Made by a program: the position numbers and the translations under genes | The notes under the pieces: generated by a model | The model's database searches: none | What the model saw: the letters and a program-made list of their open reading frames with translations, nothing else | What the model was told of the DNA's origin: nothing | NCBI GenBank assembly: GCA_000955875.1 | Contig: JYOE01000013.1 | Span: forward strand, 1-64,000 | From: Terrabacter sp. 28 | Lineage (GTDB): Bacteria; Actinomycetota; Actinomycetes; Actinomycetales; Dermatophilaceae | DNA length: 64,000 nucleotides | Reading direction: 5' to 3' | In this document: piece after piece, positions 45,908 to 54,166 of the stretch | How positions within the stretch are numbered: the first letter of the stretch is position 1 | Layout of the letters: every line of letters starts with the position of its first letter

Positions 45908-46171
45908 ACCACCCGGACGCGGCCCGTCCCGTGCGGGTATGGAGAAGGCGGAACCACGGCGGTCGAGACCGCCCGGTCGCTGCCACGCACGACGGCATAC
46001 CGTATGCCGTGAAGCCCACTCGTCACGACGAGACGAGTGCCGGTGGCCCGGGAGACCGGGTGGCCGAATGACTGAGGCGGCGAGGGGACGACACCTCGCC
46101 GCCTCAGCCGCACCGGGCATCTCGCACGAGTCCGGTGCACGGGCCCTGCCTCGGTGCGGCAGACTGCTCGG
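45908..46171. other. intergenic region with octamer palindrome and terminator
   Basis: This 264-bp gap has no gene. At 45992-46010 two copies of the window octamer meet head to head (ACGGCATAC, one base, GTATGCCGT). At 46073-46106 lies a 13-bp perfect stem TGAGGCGGCGAGG with an 8-base loop, the likely terminator of the cys operon. At 46160-46165 CAGACT is a -10 six bases before the Rrf2 ATG, so that gene has its own leaderless promoter. Confidence 0.7.
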
Positions 46172-46636
46172 ATGGACATCTCGGCCCGGGTCGACTACGC
46201 GGTCCGCGCCATGCTGATCCTCGCGGAGGCCGACGCGGAGGGGGCGGCGCCGATCAGCATCGACACGCTCTCGACGCGGCAGGAGCTGCCACGGAAGTTC
46301 CTCGAGGCGATCTTCGCGGACCTGCGTCGAGCCGACCTCGTGCTGAGCCGGCGTGGCGCACGCGGCGGCTACGTGCTCGCGCGTGAGCGCGGCGCGATCA
46401 GCGTCGGCGACGTGTTCCGCGCGGTCGACGGGCCGCTGGCCGAGGTGCGAGGGCTGCGCCCCCACGAGACGGCGTACCAAGGCGTCGCCGAGCACCTGCC
46501 GAGCCTGTGGGTGGCGGTCCGGGCCAGCCTGCGCGAGGTGCTCGACGAGACGTCGCTCGAGGACCTGCGCACCGGCGACCTGCCAGACCGGGTGCGACAG
46601 CTGCTCACGGCTCCGGACGCCTGGCAGAACCGCTGA
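46172..46636 (+). CDS. Rrf2-family transcriptional regulator
   Basis: The 154-residue product has the Rrf2 winged helix (MDISARVDYAVRAMLILAE, TLSTRQELPRKFLEAIFADLRRADLVLSRRGARGGYVLAR). It contains no cysteine at all, so it cannot carry the Fe-S cluster of IscR or NsrR and is closer in type to CymR. The ATG at 46172 follows CAGACT by 6 bases, a leaderless start. Position after the sulfate operon and the AT-rich near-palindrome at the operon promoter suggest it controls sulfur assimilation. Confidence 0.88.
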   Translation: MDISARVDYAVRAMLILAEADAEGAAPISIDTLSTRQELPRKFLEAIFADLRRADLVLSRRGARGGYVLARERGAISVGDVFRAVDGPLAEVRGLRPHETAYQGVAEHLPSLWVAVRASLREVLDETSLEDLRTGDLPDRVRQLLTAPDAWQNR

Positions 46637-46678
46637 CGCGACCGGGCCGGGCGCCACGAGGCTTCCTTCCGGACGACG

Positions 46679-47041
46679 TCATCGTTCCGGGCCGGCACGG
46701 GATCGCGCCGTCGCCGGGGCCGGCCACAACGACGCGTCGACGCAGACCGTGAGCTCGACATCCAACCCGTCGACCGAGCAGGCCTGCACCAGTGCGCCAT
46801 TGGCCCGGGCGACCTGTCGGGCGGCGGAGCAGGCCGCTGCGCTCGACGACCCGTCCTGGGCTGCCGAGGCTCCGGCCAGGGAACCGAGGTCTGCCGCCAG
46901 TCGCGCTCGGTGGCTCGCGATGACCACCGACCCGACGACCAGCGCGCCACCCGTGAGCACCAGGACGAGCGCCACGATCGAGACGGCTAGAACGGTGGCG
47001 GCGCCCCGGTCACGGGCGCGTTGGCTGCGGCAGTCGGTCAC
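46679..47041 (-). CDS. Tad-locus TadE-like/secretion-neighborhood pseudopilin protein
   Basis: The 120-residue protein starts with a short basic segment (TDCRSQRARDRGAATVLAV) and one membrane helix (about 15-42), followed by an extracytoplasmic domain with four cysteines. The charged-G-A-A/T start before the helix resembles a prepilin-peptidase site. It matches the helicase/secretion-neighborhood TadE-like proteins found last in actinobacterial Tad loci. Its GTG overlaps the TadE stop. It is probably a minor pilin or pilus-assembly factor. Confidence 0.8.
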   Translation of the reverse strand: MTDCRSQRARDRGAATVLAVSIVALVLVLTGGALVVGSVVIASHRARLAADLGSLAGASAAQDGSSSAAACSAARQVARANGALVQACSVDGLDVELTVCVDASLWPAPATARSRAGPER

Positions 47042-47403
47042 GAGCCTGCCTCCACGGGGGTCTCGGCGGAGGCCTCCAGTTCCCAGCCGGCCAGGCCACC
47101 CCAACCGCCGGTGCGCGCCGACACGGTCACGCGCACCGAGCCTCCGGCTCCCACCACCGCAACACGCGCACCCGAGGGCGCCGCCTGCTCAGCCAGGGAC
47201 CGGATGCGAGCCGCGTCGTCGCCGCGGGCCGCTGCCCGGCTGGCGATCCGCGCGGCGTCGATGCACCGGATCTGGTCGACGGCGGCGTTGACGGCCACGA
47301 GGCACAGGGCCAGGACGAGCACGACGGACGGGATGGCGACGGCGAGCTCGGCCGTCACCATCCCACCATCGCGCCGAGCGAGGCGAGGTGGCCGTCGGGT
47401 CAC
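47038..47403 (-). CDS. TadE-family minor pilin
   Basis: The 121-residue product has RRDGGMVTAELAVAIPSVVLVLAL near its N-terminus: a class III prepilin-type cleavage context (G before M-V-T-A-E) fused to a single membrane helix, with a glutamate five residues after the site. An extracytoplasmic domain follows. TadE proteins are pseudopilins that help assemble the Flp pilus. Both ends overlap adjacent genes. Confidence 0.85.
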   Translation of the reverse strand: MTRRPPRLARRDGGMVTAELAVAIPSVVLVLALCLVAVNAAVDQIRCIDAARIASRAAARGDDAARIRSLAEQAAPSGARVAVVGAGGSVRVTVSARTGGWGGLAGWELEASAETPVEAGS

Positions 47404-47612
47404 CCGGCGAGCCCCAGGGCGCTCTGCACGATGCCCGTCAGGGCGCTGCGGACTGCATCGGACTTCACGACGCCGAGCAGCACGAGCGCGAAGGTGCAGG
47501 CGGCCATGATGCCGACGGCGTACTCAGCCGTCGTCATCCCGACGTCGCGGCGCAGCGACCTCGATCGGCACGTCGGTCGGCCTGCCAGTCGGCGAATCAG
47601 TCTCCGGGACAT
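47400..47612 (-). CDS. Flp-pilin-like DUF4244 protein
   Basis: This 70-residue protein has a basic leader and the site RRDVGMTTAEYAVGIMAA, the G-x-T-x-E-Y motif of Flp-type prepilins, then a 20-residue helix and a short tail. It is the probable major pilin of the locus. The ATG at 47612 follows GGGAG. A 127-bp gap separates it from tadC upstream, which may hold an independent promoter so that pilin is made in excess; I see no clear elements there. Confidence 0.85.
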   Translation of the reverse strand: MSRRLIRRLAGRPTCRSRSLRRDVGMTTAEYAVGIMAACTFALVLLGVVKSDAVRSALTGIVQSALGLAG

Positions 47613-47739
47613 GGGTTCTCCCTCATCGGTCATGCCTTTCCGTTGGTCTTGCCTTCTCACTGCCCGAGCGGCGTGCTCGGGACTTCCTGGGGGCCTGCAC
47701 ATCCCTGTCTCATCGCCGCCTCATACCTGGAGCACGTCT

Positions 47740-48510
47740 TCATCCCTGCAGCAGGTCGCCCGCGAGGGCGATGACGAGCGGTGCGACCGTGGTGAGGCAG
47801 AAGGCGGGCAGCAGCACGAGGCCGAGAGGAGCGACCAACCGCACCCCGACCTTCGCGGCGGCGAGCTCGAGCCGTTCGAGCTGTGCATCACGCAGGTCGT
47901 CGGCGGCGGCCAGCAGCATCGGGCCCGGCGGCACCCCGGCCTGGTGCGCGATGGCGACGGCACGGGCGGCCGGCGCCCAGACGGGTCCGACGGAGGCCCA
48001 GGCCTCGCTCTCATCGGCTCCCCACCGCAGCGCGGCGGCCACCTGGCGGAGGTCTCGCACGGCGGGCCCGTGCAGTCCGGCGGCCACGGCGTCCAGCACG
48101 TCCCACGTCGGCAGCCCGGATCGGTAGGCCAGCGCGAGCAGGGCGAGCGCCGACGACACGTCGGCGTCACCGGCCGACACCACGGCGTCACGCCTCTGTC
48201 CGACCGTGGCGCGGCGCTGCACGAGGCGGCCCGGTGCGAGGCGGCGGCCGAGCCGGAAGGGATGCGTGGTGGCATTCGGAGCAGCAGAACCTGCCGCCCC
48301 GGGCACCCCCGGACCACCCGGACCACCCGAACCACCCGGACCGCCCGGACCACCCGGTCCATCCGGTCCATCCGGACCGCCCTCGCGGCCGTCGACGTCG
48401 CTCCAGACGTTGTCTGGGGCACCGAGCGGGACCGGTGCGCGAACGTCGCCCAGCAGGAGGAACACGGCCAGGCCCAGCAGGGCCGCCGCGACGAGGGACC
48501 ACGCACTCAT
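47740..48510 (-). CDS. tadC: TadC-like pilus assembly protein with collagen-like linker
   Basis: The 256-residue membrane protein belongs to the type II secretion F family (GDADVSSALALLALAYRSGLPTWDVLDAVAAGL, then GVPPGPMLLAAADDLR and a C-terminal pair of helices). Residues about 44-71 are an uninterrupted Gly-Pro-rich run (GPD, GPG, GGP triplets) like collagen, encoded by a decayed repeat at about 48305-48383; such a linker is not usual in TadC. The ATG at 48510 overlaps the tadB stop. It forms the inner-membrane platform with TadB. Confidence 0.85.
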   Translation of the reverse strand: MSAWSLVAAALLGLAVFLLLGDVRAPVPLGAPDNVWSDVDGREGGPDGPDGPGGPGGPGGSGGPGGPGVPGAAGSAAPNATTHPFRLGRRLAPGRLVQRRATVGQRRDAVVSAGDADVSSALALLALAYRSGLPTWDVLDAVAAGLHGPAVRDLRQVAAALRWGADESEAWASVGPVWAPAARAVAIAHQAGVPPGPMLLAAADDLRDAQLERLELAAAKVGVRLVAPLGLVLLPAFCLTTVAPLVIALAGDLLQG

Positions 48511-49493
48511 GGGCCCACCGCCCGGCGGACCATGTGCGTGCACCAGAGCCTCCCGGCCCAGACGAGGGCGACCCCGGCAGCCAGACAGGCCGTTGCCGCT
48601 CCCGAGCCGAGATAGAGCGTGCGGGGATCGACGCCGACGGCCAGGCCGAAGAGGGGCCCGGTGAGGGGAAGGACGGTCAGCACGGTGACGGTGGCGCGCG
48701 GACCGGCCACCGCGACAGCGACCTTGCGGCGCCGGACCCTGGCGTCGAGCAGCCCGCGCACAGCGCGGTCGACGGCGAAGGACAGCGGTGCGCCGGTGGT
48801 CTCGGACAGCTGCCAGGCGGCGGCGACGAGTGCGAGCTCTGCCGAACCGCTGCGGGCTGCCCAGTGGGCCCAGACCGGGGACACGGCTTCGGCCCGGTCC
48901 GCGGAGGAGAGCACTGCGCCGACCAGGCGGTCGATGTCGTGCATCGGACCGCTGGAGGCAGGGGCCTCCCGCCGGCCCACGCCTGGGGCGGTTGCGAGAC
49001 GTCGGTCCCGACGTCGGCCCCCCGCTGTCGGGAGGCCAGCGCGGGGTCGCGCGAGGTCGCCCTCGGACGTCCCTGGGTCGCTCCCTCCTCGGCGGGCACG
49101 GCGGCGCTCGGGTGCCTGACGGGCCCGCTCGGTTGACTCGCGGGCGCGGGCCACCCGCTCCGCCCCGAAGGCAGCCGAGGCGGCAAGCTCGATGGAACGG
49201 CTCGGGGTGAGTCCGGCATCGAGCGCCGGACCGACGCCGCGCAGCAGCTCGAGGACGTCGTCAGCCAGCTCACCGTTGCGGCGCCGCAGCCGCCAGCGGC
49301 GGAACAGCTCGACGGGGTCCTGGTGCCACAGGCTCGGTGACGTCACCGGACCCTCCTGCCCTCGACGCCGAGGCGCCTCGGCCCAGACCGAGTCCCTGAC
49401 CGCCACTCCCCCATGCCGTCGGGACCGGGGCCACAGGAGGACGGCGACGATGAGCAGCAGGGCGGCGACGACTGTGGCCGGGTCGACCCTCAT
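48507..49493 (-). CDS. tadB: TadB-like pilus assembly protein
   Basis: The 328-residue protein has an N-terminal helix (VVAALLLIVAVLLW), a type II secretion F domain (DDVLELLRGVGPALDAGLTPSRSIELAAS) and C-terminal helices. An Arg/Pro-rich segment of about 70 residues (about 125-190) interrupts the domain and is probably disordered. The ATG at 49493 overlaps the tadA stop (TGATG). It partners with TadC as the platform for pilus extension. Confidence 0.85.
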   Translation of the reverse strand: MRVDPATVVAALLLIVAVLLWPRSRRHGGVAVRDSVWAEAPRRRGQEGPVTSPSLWHQDPVELFRRWRLRRRNGELADDVLELLRGVGPALDAGLTPSRSIELAASAAFGAERVARARESTERARQAPERRRARRGGSDPGTSEGDLARPRAGLPTAGGRRRDRRLATAPGVGRREAPASSGPMHDIDRLVGAVLSSADRAEAVSPVWAHWAARSGSAELALVAAAWQLSETTGAPLSFAVDRAVRGLLDARVRRRKVAVAVAGPRATVTVLTVLPLTGPLFGLAVGVDPRTLYLGSGAATACLAAGVALVWAGRLWCTHMVRRAVGP

Positions 49494-50659
49494 GACGCCT
49501 CTTCCAGACGATCCGCGGCCGCCGCGGCGGGCAGCGCGAGGCGGGCGGCGAGTGCCGTCCAGCCGGGGCCGGTGCGCGGCGGGTGACCCGGACCGTCCCA
49601 CTCGAGCGCGGGGACGATGCTGGGTGACCCGTCACGGCGGAACAACGCCGCGACCGACGAGACACGTCGGTGTCCGCGGTCGCGCGTGACGTGCACGACG
49701 AGGTCGATGGCGGCGGAGAGCTGGGCGCGCACGGCGTCGGGCGCGAGGCCGGCGAGCGCCCCGAGGGCCTCGAACCTCGCGACGACGTCGGCAGGCGCGT
49801 TGGCGTGCACCGTGCCGCAACCGCCCTCGTGGCCGGTGTTGAGCGCGGCGAGGAGCTCACGCACCTCGGCTCCCCTGACCTCACCGACGACGATGCGGTC
49901 GGGTCGCATGCGCAGCGCCTGCCGCACGAGCGTGGTGAGCGTGACCTCGCCGGCCCCCTCGACGTTCGCCGGTCGCGCCTCGAGCCGGACGACGTGCGGG
50001 TGGTCGATGCTCAGCTCGCGGACGTCCTCGACGACGAGCAGCCGTTCGACGGGGTCGATGCAGCCGAGCAGCGCCGCAAGCAGGGTCGTCTTGCCCGCGC
50101 CGGTGCCACCCGACACGACGAAGGCCAGACGCGCCTCGACAGCCGCGCGCAGCACGCACTCCCACTCGCGCGGCATCATGCCGCGGGCGCACAGCCCATC
50201 GAGCGACACGGCCTCGCCAGGGGGCACGCGGATCGTGATGTGCGGGCCGCCCGCGACCAGTGGCGGCAGCATCGCGTGGAGCCGGGCGCCGGACGGCAGC
50301 TGGCCGTCCACCCAGGGGCTCGCGTCGTCGAGGCGTCTGCCGGCGAGGCCTGCGAGGCGCACCGCGAGGGAGCGGGCCTCATCGGCCTCCAGCCGCTCGC
50401 CGACCCACTCCATGCCCCGGCCGCGGTCGACCCAGACGGAGCCGTCACCGTTGACCGCGACGTCGGTGACCCCGGGCTCGGTGAGCCAGCCGTCGAGGGG
50501 CCCGGCCCCCAGCACGCGAGACGCGAGCGCCGAACGGGTCGCTGCGACCCGCCGCACCCCGAGAGCGCCCTGCTCCTGGGCGGCCACCTCCGCGACCGCG
50601 CCACCGTCGGGCGAGATGCCGTCGCGCACCCGCTGCCACACCGCGGGGCTGAGGCTCAT
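49490..50659 (-). CDS. tadA: TadA/CpaF-type pilus secretion ATPase
   Basis: The 389-residue hexameric ATPase has an N-terminal domain with VTDVAVNGDGSVWVDRG, Walker A GGTGAGKT at about 187, the Asp box VVEDVRELSIDHPHVV, Walker B RIVVGEVRGAEV and His box GHEGGCGTVHAN. These are hallmarks of the TadA/VirB11 group. I use the ATG at 50659; a GTG three codons earlier is possible. It energises Flp pilus assembly through TadB and TadC. Confidence 0.93.
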   Translation of the reverse strand: MSLSPAVWQRVRDGISPDGGAVAEVAAQEQGALGVRRVAATRSALASRVLGAGPLDGWLTEPGVTDVAVNGDGSVWVDRGRGMEWVGERLEADEARSLAVRLAGLAGRRLDDASPWVDGQLPSGARLHAMLPPLVAGGPHITIRVPPGEAVSLDGLCARGMMPREWECVLRAAVEARLAFVVSGGTGAGKTTLLAALLGCIDPVERLLVVEDVRELSIDHPHVVRLEARPANVEGAGEVTLTTLVRQALRMRPDRIVVGEVRGAEVRELLAALNTGHEGGCGTVHANAPADVVARFEALGALAGLAPDAVRAQLSAAIDLVVHVTRDRGHRRVSSVAALFRRDGSPSIVPALEWDGPGHPPRTGPGWTALAARLALPAAAAADRLEEAS

Positions 50660-50675
50660 CGTGACCACCGGCCGC

Positions 50676-51548
50676 TCATGCCGCGACCGACTGCGTCACG
50701 AGCCGCAGCAGCAGCTCGTCAGCGGCCCGGACCACGGCGCCGCGCCCTCGGGTGCCCGGCGGGAGGCCCTCGTGCATCTCGGCCCCGAGCGTGCGGTCGT
50801 GGCCGATCGTCGAGACGACCGGCACGTCGAGCTGGTCGATCACGAGATTCTCGAGGTCGCTCTCGACCCGGTTGCCCCGCAGCACCACCCACGGCTCGAT
50901 CGGTAGCAGCGGATCATCGCCCCACGTGCGCACCACCGGCTCGCGGAGGCTGCCGAGGAGGCATCGCAGCTGCGGCACGACCGCGGCGGCCGCGGCGAGC
51001 TGAGGCACCTGCGAGCCGACGAGCACGACGACGGCGTCGACGAGGACGGCGACAGACGCCAGCACCCGGTCGTCGCGCGGGAGGTCGAGCACCGTCACCT
51101 CGTGAGCGTCGGCGAGCCCCGCGACGACGTCGGGCACCGTCTCCAGCCACCCGTCGAGCCACCCGATGGGTCGGGTGGCGGGTCGGGTGGCGGGTCGGGT
51201 GGCGGGTCGGGTGGCGAGTCGGGTGTCGAGATCATCACCCGGCGGCATGCCGCCCGCCGGGGCCACAGCGACGCCGGGGCTCGTGAGCACCGGCACCCCG
51301 CACGCCATGGGCAGCTCGTCGGCCAGCCCCTGTCCGTCCACGACGCCCGCGACCTCGGACAGCTCGGGCCACCGCCACCCCGGCTCCTGCTCGAGCCCGA
51401 AGAGCACGTCCTTCGGCCCTCCCCAGGGGTCGAGGTCGACCAGCACGGCCGAGCGCGACGCTGCGGCCGCACGAACGGCGACCGCTGCGGCCAGCGTCGA
51501 CGAACCCAACCCGCCCGAGGCGGGGACGAAGGCGATGACGGTTCCCAT
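50676..51548 (-). CDS. CpaE/Ssd-like MinD-family protein
   Basis: The 290-residue product starts GTVIAFVPASGGLGSSTLAAAVA, a deviant Walker A in which the usual lysine near the start (K-G-G) is missing and the final residues are S-S-T. Downstream come VLVDLDPWGGP and VVVLVGSQVPQL. It corresponds to Rv3660c/Ssd, the CpaE-like localisation factor heading actinobacterial Tad loci. A short ATRP repeat from 12-bp tandem DNA occupies about residues 107-125. GACGGT lies six bases before the ATG at 51548, a leaderless start. An upstream ATG inside an octamer at 51590 is an alternative. Confidence 0.83.
   Translation of the reverse strand: MGTVIAFVPASGGLGSSTLAAAVAVRAAAASRSAVLVDLDPWGGPKDVLFGLEQEPGWRWPELSEVAGVVDGQGLADELPMACGVPVLTSPGVAVAPAGGMPPGDDLDTRLATRPATRPATRPATRPIGWLDGWLETVPDVVAGLADAHEVTVLDLPRDDRVLASVAVLVDAVVVLVGSQVPQLAAAAAVVPQLRCLLGSLREPVVRTWGDDPLLPIEPWVVLRGNRVESDLENLVIDQLDVPVVSTIGHDRTLGAEMHEGLPPGTRGRGAVVRAADELLLRLVTQSVAA
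51168..51230 (-). repeat. 12-bp coding tandem repeat in the CpaE/Ssd gene
   Basis: About five copies of the unit GGGTCGGGTGGC run in phase with the gene and encode Ala-Thr-Arg-Pro repeats. The outer copies have single changes. Changes in copy number would not shift the frame. Confidence 0.8.
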
Positions 51549-52303
51549 GCGCCAACCGTCACGCAGCCGCACGCGCCGGCCCAGCGGCATACGCAAGCCG
51601 GTGGACAACGGGCCCCGCACCCGAGGGGGTGTGGACGACGCCCCAGGCGTGTCCCCAACCCTCGAGACGGGCACGTGGAGGGCGGGCCGAAGGCCCCCAA
51701 AACGGTGGTGGCCTCCGTCCGGGGGAAGACGGAGGCCACCCTCACGAGACTGGCACCGGGGGGGAGGAGCCAGATCGCGTGGCGCTCGACCCGTGAGGGG
51801 AGCACCTCGTCAATCGTGGAGGTTTCGCCCCGCTAATGCAAACCGGGAAGTCGCGACACGCTGTCGTTTCTCAGGATTTGTCACGACACGACAAGCGTCG
51901 CCCGATATGTCCAGAAAGCGCTTCCATTCCAGAGGCTTCGTGTGGCGCCCAGCCCGGCAGGCGAAGGCCCCTCGACGGGGTTCGACCGGGTCGAGGGGCC
52001 TCCAGAGAAGTCCGGGCTACCAAGCGTGCAATTGTCGAAGTGTCGCTCCGGTTGTGCGCCCGGAGGTGGACTGTTCCAAGGGAACTGCTCTCGCGTGGGT
52101 ACTCGGGGTCTTCTCGTGACATCTGTCTTGCGTGGATCCGGATCTACGCCTCTCGGCGATGTGGTTCCTGAGTCCGTTCTACTCCACGGCCTCGGCGTGG
52201 CGACACCCCTCGCCCCCAGCAACGTCCCGATCAGGCCCAGAAACTGTCCAGCATCGTGGACATCCCGCACGAAACGCCGCGTGCACGCCCGACCACGGCC
52301 GGG
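51549..52303. other. 755-bp gap between the Tad locus and the Fic gene
   Basis: I see no convincing gene. The stretch has a 13-bp stem at 51707-51740 (GGTGGCCTCCGTC arms) and a 12-bp stem at 51965-52001 (AGGCCCCTCGAC arms), both terminator-like. The part from about 51830 to 52180 has lower G+C and poorer codon structure than the neighbours. GAAAGCGCTTCC at 51914-51925 looks like a LacI-family operator with no adjacent target. An open minus-strand frame at 51871-52122 lacks family features. It could be the remnant of a lost gene or an RNA locus. Confidence 0.5.
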
Positions 52304-53182
52304 TCAGGTGAGACGCCCCGCACGCACCGCGTCGCTGATCCGCTCCCCCTCGGCAGCACCACGCACGTACGCCTCGCCCGCCTGCGTGAGCCACAGCCCG
52401 ACCCCGGCCGCATCTCCCCGGGCGTATGCCGCGAGCGACCCCAGGTAGGCCGGGCCACCTCCTGAGACGTGGCCGGCCTCGGGCACGGCGACACCGGTCG
52501 GGTCGAGCCCCAGCGCCTGGACGACCGCGCGCTCCATGGCCCGGGCCACGAGCCCGTTGCCGTGACCGAACGGCCTGATCGAGGCGATCTCGGCGTGCAC
52601 GAGCGCCGCGACGACAGCCGCGGGCACCCGGTTGCTGCCCGCGGCGGCCACCACGACGTCGGAGAGCGAGGCCAGCCGTGCCGCGACGACCGGCGGCGCC
52701 GGCGCTGGGCCCAGGTCGACGAGCTCGGTGCAGCCTTCGTCGTCGATGCGCGGCCGGCCAAGTCGCTCGTCGGTGACGACCGGCGCGGCGGCTGCGACGT
52801 GGAGACGGGCGAGCGCCTGCAGCGGCGCCGTCCGCACGAGCGCGACGACCCGCTCGCTCTCCGCGGTCGCGGCCACGGCTCCCTTCAGCGTGCGCAGGCC
52901 GGGGTCCAGATCGTCGGGCCAGGCCCGGGCTCCGCTCATCAGCTCGCGTACGAGGTCGACGGGGAACTCCGCACCGTCGAGCGCGGCGCTCGCCTGCGCC
53001 CCGCGCACCCGAGACTCGGCGGAAGCCTCGGGGATGCGGCGGCGCAGGGCCTCGTGAAAGCGCAACCGGGTGCACGCCTCGCGTGCGGCCTCGGCCCGGG
53101 CACGCACGTCCGGGAGGTCGGTCAGCGCGGCGAGCTGGTCGATGACAGCCGGCGTGGGGGTCGAGCGGGTCAGGTCTGGCAC
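52304..53182 (-). CDS. Fic-fold protein with degenerate active site
   Basis: The 292-residue protein resembles Fic/DOC AMP-transferases in length and helix pattern (an N-terminal helix with RVRGAQASAALDG, then a core). The catalytic motif HPFx(D/E)GNGRxxR reads RPFGHGNGLVAR at about 197-208. The catalytic His is Arg, the metal-binding acid is His and the first Arg is Leu. AMP transfer is therefore doubtful. It may bind nucleotide without catalysis or use another chemistry. The GTG at 53182 starts it. It is divergent from the toroid-fold gene, 53 bp away. Confidence 0.72.
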   Translation of the reverse strand: MPDLTRSTPTPAVIDQLAALTDLPDVRARAEAAREACTRLRFHEALRRRIPEASAESRVRGAQASAALDGAEFPVDLVRELMSGARAWPDDLDPGLRTLKGAVAATAESERVVALVRTAPLQALARLHVAAAAPVVTDERLGRPRIDDEGCTELVDLGPAPAPPVVAARLASLSDVVVAAAGSNRVPAAVVAALVHAEIASIRPFGHGNGLVARAMERAVVQALGLDPTGVAVPEAGHVSGGGPAYLGSLAAYARGDAAGVGLWLTQAGEAYVRGAAEGERISDAVRAGRLT

Positions 53183-53235
53183 GCCCTTCAGCCTAAGGTC
53201 GCCCGCTGGCCCCCCAGCCCTGCGACGATGAGATC

Positions 53236-54165
53236 GTGGCCACGTCGGAGGTGCTCACCTGGCTGCTCGAGGGCGATGCATCGGTGCGCTACGTCGCGAC
53301 CCGAGACCTGCTCGGTCACGACGACCCCGCCCTCCAGGCCCTCGTCGCCACCGAGGGCACCGGGGCAGCGATCCTGGCTGCCCGCGGCTCCACAGGTCAC
53401 TGGGGCCGCGGCTTCTACCAACCCAAGTGGACGTCGAGCCACTACACGCTGCTCCAGCTCAGCGAGATCGGCCTGTCCCCGACGCATCCCGCCGCCCGGG
53501 CCACGGTCCGGCTGATCCTCGACTCCGAGAAGGCGGACGACGGTGGGCTCAACCCCTCCGGACGCAGGCGGCCCAGCGACGCCTGCGTCAACGGCATGGG
53601 CCTGCGCTACGCGAGCTGGTTCGGGGCCACGGACGAGCAGCTGCGCAGCGTCGTCGACTTCCTCCTGCGCGAGCGGGTCGCCGACGGGGGCTTCAACTGT
53701 CGGCACAACCGTGCCGGCGCCCACGTCACGCACTCCTCGCTGCACACGACGGTCTGCGTCATGGAAGGCGTCACGCAGTACGTGCGGGCGGGCGGCTCCC
53801 ACCGGATCGACCAGCTGAGAGAGGCGTACGCCACGTCAGCCGAGTTCCTCCTGCGACACCGGCTCCTGCGCAGCGAGCGCACCGGTGAGGTCATCCATCC
53901 TGAGATGGCACGCCTGCACTTCCCCGCACGGTGGCACTACGACATCCTGCGCGGGCTCGATTCCCTTGCAGCAGAGCGGTTCCCGCGCGACCCACGCATG
54001 GACGAAGCCCTCGCGCTGGTCCGCGAGAAGCGCGGCCCGGAGGGTCGGTGGTGCGCCAACCGCGCCTACCCGGGCGCCACCCACGTGCCCGGTGAACGCG
54101 CCGGGAGCCCGAGCCGGTGGGTGACCCTCGTCGCGGAACGTGTCCTCCTCGCGTACCCTGACTGA
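53236..54165 (+). CDS. alpha/alpha-toroid (squalene-cyclase/prenyltransferase-like) protein
   Basis: The 309-residue cytosolic product shows repeated helix pairs with motifs such as GHWGRGFYQPKWTSSHYTLLQL, ADDGGLNPSG, VADGGFNCRHNR and GPEGRWCANRAYPG, the QW-like turns of the terpene cyclase/prenyltransferase toroid. The DxDD acid of squalene-hopene cyclases is absent. It has no signal peptide or membrane region. The GTG at 53236 lies 6 bases after GACGAT, a leaderless promoter. No isoprenoid genes are near. The function is unknown. Confidence 0.65.
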   Translation: MATSEVLTWLLEGDASVRYVATRDLLGHDDPALQALVATEGTGAAILAARGSTGHWGRGFYQPKWTSSHYTLLQLSEIGLSPTHPAARATVRLILDSEKADDGGLNPSGRRRPSDACVNGMGLRYASWFGATDEQLRSVVDFLLRERVADGGFNCRHNRAGAHVTHSSLHTTVCVMEGVTQYVRAGGSHRIDQLREAYATSAEFLLRHRLLRSERTGEVIHPEMARLHFPARWHYDILRGLDSLAAERFPRDPRMDEALALVREKRGPEGRWCANRAYPGATHVPGERAGSPSRWVTLVAERVLLAYPD

Positions 54166-54166
54166 C

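Noticed and set aside
51971..51995. GGTTCGACC resembling a tRNA T-loop
   Set aside because: It is the loop of a 12-bp hairpin; no anticodon arm, D-arm or acceptor stem can be drawn around it.
51871..52122. Possible small minus-strand gene in the Tad-Fic gap
   Set aside because: No ribosome site, family motif or codon-position bias was convincing.
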